Both the position numbers and the translations under genes were made by a program. This document shows, one piece after another, positions 16,001 to 20,680 of a DNA stretch of 21,424 nucleotides (within the stretch, counting starts at the first letter, position 1; every line of letters begins with the position of its first letter). The notes beneath the pieces are model-generated. The model ran no database searches, was not told where the DNA came from, and worked only from the letters and a program-made list of their open reading frames with translations. The DNA is from a virus. The stretch is taken from positions 1-21,424 of the IMG/VR virus record IMGVR_UViG_3300022422_000001. One strand, 5' to 3'.

Positions 16001-17009
16001 CCACGAGCGCGGGGTTTATGAGGAACTGGACGCGCCGGACACCTCGGGCACGCCGAACACCAGCACGGTCTACGGGCCGCCGGAGGTGGCGTTCATGGAC
16101 CTGCCGCTCATCACCGGGAACGAGGTGGCTCATGCCGGTTATGTGGCGGCGTTCTCCAACCCGTTCGGCGGGGTGGATTTCTACCGCTCGCCGCAGACCA
16201 CGAACTTCAACCTGAATAGCCAGGTCGCCGCCCCGTCCACGCTTGGCGAGACCGAAACCGATCTTTACTCGGGGCCGACCTCGCGGTTTGACCGGGGCAA
16301 CGTGCTGCGCATCAAACTGTTCCCGCAAGGGGTCACGCTGGAAAGCGTCAACGATCTGAGCCTGTTCGACGGGGCCAACACCTTGGCCGTGGAGGGCGCG
16401 GACGGAGCTTGGGAGGTGTTGCAGTTCCGGGATGCGCAGCTTGTCGCGCCGGGGGTGTACGACCTGACCAATCTGCTTCGGGGGCAATACGGCACCGAGG
16501 ACGCGATGGCGGACCCGGTGGCAAGCGGGGCGCGGGTGGTGCTGCTCGACGGCAGCGCGGTCCAGGTGGCGATGGAACAAAGCGAGATCGGGCTGCCGTA
16601 TAACTGGCGATATGGGCCAAGCCCGGAACCGCTGGATAACTTCGCTTACACGACCGTGCAGCACGCCTTCACCGGGCGGGGTCTCAAGCCGTTTTCGCCT
16701 GTGCATGTGGCGGGCAGCCGCGACGGCGCGGGCGACCTCACCATCTCGTGGATACGGCGGGCGCGCGTGAATGGCGATGCGTGGGAACCCTCGAGCGTGC
16801 CGCTGAATGAGCCATCGGAAGGCTACGAGGTGGACATTCTCGACGGGGCCACGGTGGTGCGCACGCTGACCGCCAGCAGCCCGAGCGTGGTTTACACGGC
16901 GGCACAGCAGACAACCGACTTCGGGGGCGCGCAATCGAGCGTGGACGTGGTGGTGTATCAGATGAGCGATGTGGTCGGGCGCGGCACGGGCCGGGCGGGG
17001 GTTGTATAG
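13017..17009 (+). CDS. GTA gp15-like TIM-barrel tail tip protein
   Basis: The 1330-residue protein is the large central baseplate/tail-tip component. It has a hydrophobic Gly/Ala-rich N-terminal segment (about 1-52) and a first beta region with PIPRVYGRARLGTQLIW. A glycoside-hydrolase-like TIM barrel follows (about 440-790), with FWMMELGCPAVDKGANQPN near 668-684 and QRRYITAFLGYW. Next is the Phage-tail_3 region (about 875-970: RGQETELPGRARISYFDAENEYKS), then C-terminal beta domains. Length matches RcGTA gp15. The barrel has been suggested to degrade cell-surface glycans; activity cannot be judged here. The last gene of the tight operon, it is followed by element E. Confidence 0.93.
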   Translation: MATLVLGAAGAAAGSALLPAGVSVLGATLGGAAIGRAVGTLAGTFIDQALFGATGQAQPGEGPRISDTQVTASTEGTPIPRVYGRARLGTQLIWATNLEEVVENNGGGNDGFFKGIGGSSSSSGKTYKYFANFAVALCEGPISHIGRVWADGDEVDLTLFTYRVYKGTETQTADSLIESKEGADNAPAYRGLAYIVFERMPLNQFGDRIPQLNVEVFKPVDDLEKDIQAVTVIPAASEFAYDPEETVIRDIGAGFWEPTNNWTKREGTDWAVSLDNLQDVISNVDAVSLFVTWFGDDLRCGQCDIKPKVDTNDKDTKPYTWKVQGIGRGGAEVVSDKPGGGVAFGGTPADRAVRDAIADIQDRGLKAVLTPFLLMDIPENNGLPDPYSSATDQPVYPWRGRITCDPAPGATSTVDQTATARTQIESFEGTCAVSDFTITTDNEVIYSGPNEWSYRRFILHYAHLCKAAENISGTPVEAFVIGTEQPYLTWVRDQNDAFPFVDALVTLAADVKSVLPNTKVTYAADWTEVAPFQTSQFGGPSGEIFFHLDPLWSSPNIDAIGIDNYWPLSDWRDGESHLDFQAGNPSIYDAAYLRGNIEGGEGYDWFYASKADRDAQTRTDITDGAGKPWVFRFKDIKSWWENQHFDRPGGTENTSATTWTPESKPFWMMELGCPAVDKGANQPNVFFDPKSSESQLPYYSNGSRDDLMQRRYITAFLGYWDENDPDFVAGNNPLSSVYAGRMVDLSRVFIYTWDARPYPAFPNLDFIWSDAENWKFGHWITGRASDAPVSQAIRKILADYGFENVSIPTVAGDLSGYVIERNMSPRDALQPLETTFFLDAVESAGQIALRARGQAESLGTVDHDGVVENARTAARVSVTRGQETELPGRARISYFDAENEYKSASVETLKLTGASDRVSTVSLAATARQSVMYAAAEKLLREQWAARERLSFSLPPSLMKAEPGDLITVNTGARNLPARITRITQGAALEIEALSHERGVYEELDAPDTSGTPNTSTVYGPPEVAFMDLPLITGNEVAHAGYVAAFSNPFGGVDFYRSPQTTNFNLNSQVAAPSTLGETETDLYSGPTSRFDRGNVLRIKLFPQGVTLESVNDLSLFDGANTLAVEGADGAWEVLQFRDAQLVAPGVYDLTNLLRGQYGTEDAMADPVASGARVVLLDGSAVQVAMEQSEIGLPYNWRYGPSPEPLDNFAYTTVQHAFTGRGLKPFSPVHVAGSRDGAGDLTISWIRRARVNGDAWEPSSVPLNEPSEGYEVDILDGATVVRTLTASSPSVVYTAAQQTTDFGGAQSSVDVVVYQMSDVVGRGTGRAGVV

Positions 17010-17250
17010 TTTGTTTTTGTCGTCGGCGGGCGGCGAGTCTTTAGCTGTCCGGGGGGGGCATCCGTCCCCCGGTTACGCGGCTAAGCCGCGGCGGCCGGTC
17101 GGCCGCTCAGCACGCTCTTCGGGCGCGCTGGGGGGAGGTTCCCTCGTAAGCGAAGGCGCGCCCCAGCCGCGCATCTGCGCGGCTGAAAGGCCGACCGGCC
17201 GCCGCGCGTTGCGCGAAACCGAAGCGCGGATGCGCTTCGGAAAGCAAAAA
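17010..17250 (+). repeat. Hairpin-chain intergenic element, copy E (complete inverted pair)
   Basis: The left arm follows a TTTGTTTTTG run: I 17049-17072 (CCGGGGG/CCCCCGG, loop with CATCCGT), GGTTACG, II 17076-17090 (CGCGGC-TAA-GCCGCG), III 17091-17106 (GCGGCC-GGTC-GGCCGC) and IV 17108-17130 (imperfect, loop CTTCGG). A spacer is followed by the inverted right arm: IV' 17164-17185 (CAGCCGCG-CATCTG-CGCGGCTG), III' 17189-17200 (GGCC-GACC-GGCC), II' 17205-17215 (CGCG-TTG-CGCG) and I' 17219-17240 (CCGAAGCGC-GGAT-GCGCTTCGG), then AAAGCAAAAAGAGAGA, which serves as the ribosome binding site of the next gene. This is the clearest full-length copy. The open frame running through it from 16969 is not considered coding. 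Confidence 0.88.
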
Positions 17251-17262
17251 GAGAGACATAAC

Positions 17263-18063
17263 ATGCCAAGTTCACCAAATCTCGTTGTGCCGTTTATCGA
17301 GGCGGCGCAGGCGCAGAAGCATGTCACGCACAACGAGGCGCTGCGCGTGCTCGATGCCGCCGTTCAGCTATCCGTTCTCGATCGCGATCTGACCGATCCC
17401 CCCGGCGCACCGGGCGACGGCGATCGTTATATCCCGGCCTCGGGCGCGACGGGCGCATGGTCTGGCAAGGACCTCAACATCGCGGCGTGGCAGGACGGCG
17501 CCTGGGCGTTCCTGGTGCCGCGCGAGGGCTGGCTGTGCTGGGTCGCGGACGAGGACGTGCTGCTGGTCTGGGATGGCGCACAATGGGCTGATGCAAGCGC
17601 GGTCGCCAGCCTGAACCCGGCGACCGGCGGTCTGGTCGGCGTCAACGCCACGGCGGATGCCACGAACCGCCTCTCGGTCACGGCCCCGGCGGCGCTGTTC
17701 AATGCCGAGAGCGATCATTTCAACGCCAAGATCAACAAGTCCACGGCCGGCGACACAGCCAGCTTCATGTTTCAGCAGGGCTTCACGACCTATGCTGAGT
17801 TCGGCCTGATCGGCGATAACGACCTCACCTTCAAGGTCTCGGACGGGACCGGCTTCTTCACCTCATTCAAGATCGGCAACGCCGATGGCGAAATGGCGAT
17901 GGAGCAGCCACTCGGCCTCAAAGCCTACTCCAAGTCCAGCCTGCCGCCGGTCTCGCCCGCCGGGCGTCTGATCTGGGTTTTCGATGACAGCAACGGCGCG
18001 ACCGTCGCCTTTTCCGACGGCGGCGGCTGGAAGCGCCTGCACGACCGGACGGCGATTGCCTGA
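17263..18063 (+). CDS. DUF2793 protein (GTA head-spike-like)
   Basis: The 266-residue protein begins with the DUF2793 signature: SPNLVVPFIEAAQAQKHVTHNEALRVLDAAVQLSVLDRDL (key AQAQKHVTHNEAL at 15-27), then DPPGAPGDGDRYIPASGATGAWSGKDLNIAAWQDGAWAFLVPREGWLCWVADED. The C-terminal part is beta-rich and ends in a GTVAFSDG-type strand (ATVAFSDGGGWKRL). DUF2793 occurs in RcGTA head spikes, which help particles bind capsular polysaccharide, and in phage tail proteins. The ATG at 17263 follows AAAAAGAGAGA; the frame is open upstream to 16969, but that part is repeat element E. Confidence 0.85.
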   Translation: MPSSPNLVVPFIEAAQAQKHVTHNEALRVLDAAVQLSVLDRDLTDPPGAPGDGDRYIPASGATGAWSGKDLNIAAWQDGAWAFLVPREGWLCWVADEDVLLVWDGAQWADASAVASLNPATGGLVGVNATADATNRLSVTAPAALFNAESDHFNAKINKSTAGDTASFMFQQGFTTYAEFGLIGDNDLTFKVSDGTGFFTSFKIGNADGEMAMEQPLGLKAYSKSSLPPVSPAGRLIWVFDDSNGATVAFSDGGGWKRLHDRTAIA

Positions 18064-18102
18064 ATGTCACCCCCAATCTGGACCCAAAGCCAACGGAGAG
18101 GC

Positions 18103-18324
18103 ATGTCCGACAAAGTCGATCTTACGCAGCAGGCGCAGGACACCCTGCTTGCCGGCGGCCTGATTTCCGCGCCCGCATGGGCCCCATGGCTGACGCGGGT
18201 AAACGAGTTGCTGACGACGCTATCGCTGGTGCTCGGTCTGGCGCTGGCCTCCGCCCGTCTCTGGGCCTTCCTGCGCGAGCGCCGGGCAGACCGGGAGCAA
18301 CACCGCGAGGATAGCGAGCGGTAA
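18103..18324 (+). CDS. Small membrane protein, holin-like
   Basis: The 73-residue protein has an amphipathic N-terminus, one clear membrane segment (LLTTLSLVLGLALASARLWAFL, about residues 36-57) and a highly charged tail rich in R, E, D and H. This layout and its position before the muramidase gene fit a small phage holin or spanin-like lysis helper. GGAGAG at 18095-18100 supports this ATG over an upstream in-frame ATG at 18064 that lacks a site and abuts the previous stop. The function is inferred from topology and location. Confidence 0.55.
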   Translation: MSDKVDLTQQAQDTLLAGGLISAPAWAPWLTRVNELLTTLSLVLGLALASARLWAFLRERRADREQHREDSER

Positions 18325-18332
18325 GCGCGGCG

Positions 18333-18581
18333 CTATTCGGGACCGGAATTCCTGTTCGGTGCTGTAATATCGAATGTCGAAGCGCCAGGTTGCGGCATGA
18401 ACATCTCGATGCAGTTGCCACGGCCGTCCGTGGAAATCCAAGGATGCGTCATGTCGGTGTTGATCGTGTAGGTTTCGCCGGGATCGGGATTGGCGTGCTG
18501 AACGGGCCGTCCATTCAAGTCGATCCACATGACGCCGCGATACGCACCCGACCTGTTCCGGAACGTCACGGTTATCGGCAT
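18333..18581 (-). CDS. VHL beta-domain-like protein
   Basis: The 82-residue product reads as one beta domain: PITVTFRNRSGAYRGVMWIDLNGRPVQHA (from 2), NPDPGETYTINTDMTHPWISTD (31-52), then GNCIEMFMP. The 'FxNRS...WIDxxGxP...PGExYxxxTxxxHPWxxTD' pattern is that of bacterial proteins carrying a von Hippel-Lindau-type beta domain. It runs against the operon and ends 8 nt from the holin-like stop, so it is an inserted or foreign cargo gene. There is no good ribosome binding site before this ATG; the frame stays open to an ATG at 18710, and that longer 125-residue form shows no signal peptide. Function unknown. Confidence 0.6.
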   Translation of the reverse strand: MPITVTFRNRSGAYRGVMWIDLNGRPVQHANPDPGETYTINTDMTHPWISTDGRGNCIEMFMPQPGASTFDITAPNRNSGPE

Positions 18582-18758
18582 GTCCGACGCCAAGCGCGAG
18601 AATAGCAGGTTGTTGGGCGCGGTGCGCCGATGAAGGGCGTCGGCCTGCGGATTGATCACGTTTGCCGGGTGTTCTCGCAGCGCGCAGTCCGATCGCGCCT
18701 TGCAACCCATCGACCATGCAGCGCAATCGGCAGGCTTCTCATTTCATGAGGACAGAGT

Positions 18759-19583
18759 TTGGAACAGAATTTCGATATCGCCTTGCGCCATGTCCTGGCG
18801 TTCGAGGGCGGGTATGTCGATCACCCCGACGACCCCGGCGGCGCAACCAATCTTGGCATCACGCGCGAAACCTTGGCGCGCTATCGCGGCCGCCCTGTCT
18901 CCAAAACCGAAGTGCGTGCGCTCGATGTGACGACCGCGCGCGATATTTATCGCCGGTTCTACTGGGACACCTTGCGGTGCAATGATATGCCCGCCGGCGT
19001 TGATCTGGCCTTGTTCGACGGCGGCGTGAACCAGGGCACGGGCCGCGCCGCGCGGCTGCTGCAGAAAGCACTGAACGTCGGCGTGGACGGCATCATCGGG
19101 CCGGTAACGCTTGGGGGCGTACGTGATGCGGATCCCCGGAAGCTGCTCGACGAGTTCATGGCGCTTCGGATGCAGGCCTATGGCCGGCTCAGCCGGTTGT
19201 TCCGCACCTTCGGGCTGGGCTGGTCGCGGCGGCTGATGTCGGCGCACGGCGCGGCGCTGGCCCTGGCCGCCGGGGCGGGGGAGGGGATGCAGGAGAGTCT
19301 TCCGCGAGAGCCGGAAGACAAATGGACCCAAGACATGGAGACGCAATTGATGAAGTTCCTGATAGACCGGCTGCGCGAGCCGTCCACGTATGCCGGGGTC
19401 GCGGCTTTCCTGGCGGGTGTTGGGCTTTTCGGCCTGAGCGAAAACGAGTGGAACCAGATTTTCGGGGCCGTGGCCTCAATTGCGGGTGTCATCGCTATGC
19501 TGATGCAGGACGGGGCAGCGCCCTCCAGTGATGAGCCAGGCGGCGCAGCGACGGCGGCCCGGGACTCGGATAAGGCGCGGTGA
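18759..19583 (+). CDS. GH108 muramidase fused to a holin-like C-terminus
   Basis: The 274-residue protein has an N-terminal glycoside hydrolase 108 domain (about 1-95) with the FEGGYVDHPDDPGGATNLGIT motif (15-35; catalytic Glu16). A PG_binding_3-like region follows (about 96-165: LQKALNVGVDGIIGPVTL). After a linker, residues 199-250 form a separate unit, FLIDRLREPSTYAGVAAFLAG, followed by two hydrophobic stretches around 211-225 and 234-250, like small holin-type proteins encoded after such lysozymes. The start is a TTG with GAGGA 6 nt upstream. In-frame ATGs at 19335 and 19350, the second with GGAG upstream, could give the C-terminal part alone. Confidence 0.85.
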   Translation: MEQNFDIALRHVLAFEGGYVDHPDDPGGATNLGITRETLARYRGRPVSKTEVRALDVTTARDIYRRFYWDTLRCNDMPAGVDLALFDGGVNQGTGRAARLLQKALNVGVDGIIGPVTLGGVRDADPRKLLDEFMALRMQAYGRLSRLFRTFGLGWSRRLMSAHGAALALAAGAGEGMQESLPREPEDKWTQDMETQLMKFLIDRLREPSTYAGVAAFLAGVGLFGLSENEWNQIFGAVASIAGVIAMLMQDGAAPSSDEPGGAATAARDSDKAR

Positions 19584-19620
19584 GCGGCGCGAAGTAAACC
19601 ATATCGTTCGGGGTAGCCTC

Positions 19621-19654
19621 GGGACCGGCGGTCCATGACGGACCGCTGGTACCC
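19621..19654 (+). terminator. Strong hairpin after the lysis gene (possible terminator)
   Basis: An 11-bp stem, ACCGGCGGTCC with GGACCGCTGGT (one G-T pair) and a 5-nt loop, is extended by GGG/CCC across a bulged A. It begins 37 nt after the muramidase stop, the right place for the end of the cluster's transcript. No T-run follows, so it is not a canonical intrinsic terminator; it may instead protect the 3' end or be the remains of an integration site. Confidence 0.4.
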
Positions 19655-19765
19655 GTGCCCGGCGTCGTCGGATCGTCAGCTTTACAGGCTGGCGGTCACA
19701 AAGCCACACGCCGTTGACGAGCTCATCGCAAAAGAGCCGATCGGTCTAAGCCTGAACCGCTTTAT

Positions 19766-19779
19766 TTGATAAATATCAA
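19766..19779. promoter_or_regulatory. Perfect FNR/FnrL-type box
   Basis: The sequence TTGATAAATATCAA matches the FNR consensus TTGAT-N4-ATCAA at every defined base and is flanked by a further T/A pair (TTTGATAAATATCAAA). FnrL activates photosynthesis genes at low oxygen in purple bacteria. The nearest recognisable downstream gene starts about 270 nt away, so its direct target is unclear. Confidence 0.55.
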
Positions 19780-19984
19780 AAAAAATCCGTCGAAGTAAGA
19801 TGCGATGCCTGGCAGTATCCTTCCGTTCAAACGGGCTGTGCGCCGCCTTCTGCAGCGCCAGTGATGCAATGAAAATAGTTTCCAGAGCTGCTCCGGATGC
19901 ATATCGGGGGCCGCCAGACGCCCCATGTCACCTCAGATACGGGTGCGCGTATATAAATTTTGAACGAAATGTGACAATCGCCCA

Positions 19985-20013
19985 TTGTGGGGACGTTTGA
20001 ACAATTTTATAAC
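19985..20013 (+). promoter_or_regulatory. Candidate sigma-70-type promoter with PpsR/CrtJ-type motif
   Basis: A -35-like TTGTGG (19985-19990) and a -10-like TATAAC (20008-20013) are separated by 17 nt, about 35 nt before the SleB-like gene. A TGT-N12-ACA motif, the consensus of the PpsR/CrtJ repressor of photosynthesis genes, spans 19986-20003, covering the -35 and spacer. The motif has few fixed bases and could occur by chance. Confidence 0.35.
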
Positions 20014-20048
20014 AAGACGTCATCCAAAAGAACTCAAAAGGTCATGAA

Positions 20049-20543
20049 ATGGCCACAGGCACAACATCGGGGGCATTCATGCTTGCAAGTCCAGCGTCAG
20101 CGGTCCGCGAGTTATTTGCGGATGTGGTTCTCAGATGCCGTCAGACAGGCGGACAATCCGAGCTTATCGCGCTTGCTTGGGCACTCCGCAATCGCGCAGG
20201 CGGTGCGAATGTGACGACGGAGTCCGAGGCCGGCGATGTTGGACGGGCGCTTCTGGCGGATATCGGTATTGAGCCGCAACCAGAGGGGCATCCGGCAAAT
20301 GGCAATGGACACGCTGCGTCGTGGCATGACCAGACCGACTTTCAGCAAGCCCTCGCTTGTGTCTCACTCGTTTTCGATGGGCTGCTGCCCGATCCCACCC
20401 ATGGCGCAAGCCGCGTGCATCCGCATGATCAAGCGCCGGCCTGGGCCAACGACTTCGAGCCCACCGCGCTCATTGGACCGCTGATGTTTCTGCGCGAGCA
20501 GTCCGATAGCGATGATCACCCGGATCACTCCGCGACGTCGTAG
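20049..20543 (+). CDS. Divergent SleB-like (Hydrolase_2) protein
   Basis: The 164-residue protein resembles cell wall hydrolases of the SleB family in two places: SELIALAWALRNRAGG (37-52), like the family's 'MEAVAAVxxNRA' helix, and ALACVSLVFDGLLPDPTHGASRVHPHDQAPAW...IGPLMFLRE (101-150), like 'G..DPTxGATHYH...PxWA...IGxHxFY'. The usual acidic WGEARGE motif before the first helix is not recognisable, so activity is doubtful. AAAAGG 7 nt upstream supports the ATG. No signal peptide is evident. It lies just outside the phage-like operon and converges on pufC; a phage lysis remnant or a host gene are both possible. Confidence 0.5.
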   Translation: MATGTTSGAFMLASPASAVRELFADVVLRCRQTGGQSELIALAWALRNRAGGANVTTESEAGDVGRALLADIGIEPQPEGHPANGNGHAASWHDQTDFQQALACVSLVFDGLLPDPTHGASRVHPHDQAPAWANDFEPTALIGPLMFLREQSDSDDHPDHSATS

Positions 20544-20594
20544 GTCATCTCAGAAAAATATTTCGGATATCTGGGCGTCGCGGCGTTCAACGCG

Positions 20595-20627
20595 AAAAAG
20601 GCGGCGCCCGGTTTAACGGACACCGCC
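20595..20627 (-). terminator. Intrinsic terminator of the puf transcript
   Basis: Read on the minus strand, a 10-bp stem (GGCGGTGTCC with GGGCGCCGCC, two G-T pairs) with an 8-nt loop is followed directly by TTTTT. It lies about 50 nt after the pufC stop and is the expected end of the puf operon. Confidence 0.8.
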
Positions 20628-20645
20628 GAAGTGCGTTTGGATACC

Positions 20646-20680
20646 GGCCGCAAGCCCCTCGGGCTGCGGCCGTTTCGTTA
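20646..20680 (+). terminator. Terminator of the SleB-like gene
   Basis: The stem GGCCGCAAGCCC / GGGCTGCGGCC (11 pairs with one bulged A, loop CTC) is followed on the plus strand by GTTTCGTTATT. It would stop plus-strand transcripts running toward pufC. The tail overlaps the pufC stop codon. Confidence 0.6.

Larger units (their letters stand above)
19584..20048. other. Non-coding stretch between the lysis gene and the SleB-like gene
   Basis: These 465 nt hold no gene I can support. The first part is GC-rich and contains a strong hairpin; from about 19750 onward the DNA is markedly AT-richer than the rest of the window, with homopolymer A runs and a TATATAAATTTT stretch. It carries an FNR-type palindrome, a promoter and a PpsR/CrtJ-type motif (listed separately). 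A 66-codon frame at 19800-20000 lacks a ribosome binding site and resembles nothing. The composition change suggests this is the boundary between the phage-like cluster and the host photosynthesis region. No attachment-site repeat is visible in the window. Confidence 0.6.

Noticed and set aside
14559-16934. A 791-codon minus-strand frame opposite the gp15-like gene
   Set aside because: Composition is typical of an antisense shadow and no domain is visible; the opposite strand is a well-recognised tail protein.
19800-20000. A 66-codon frame between the FNR box and the SleB-like gene
   Set aside because: No ribosome binding site, no recognisable motif, and it covers the promoter region of the next gene.
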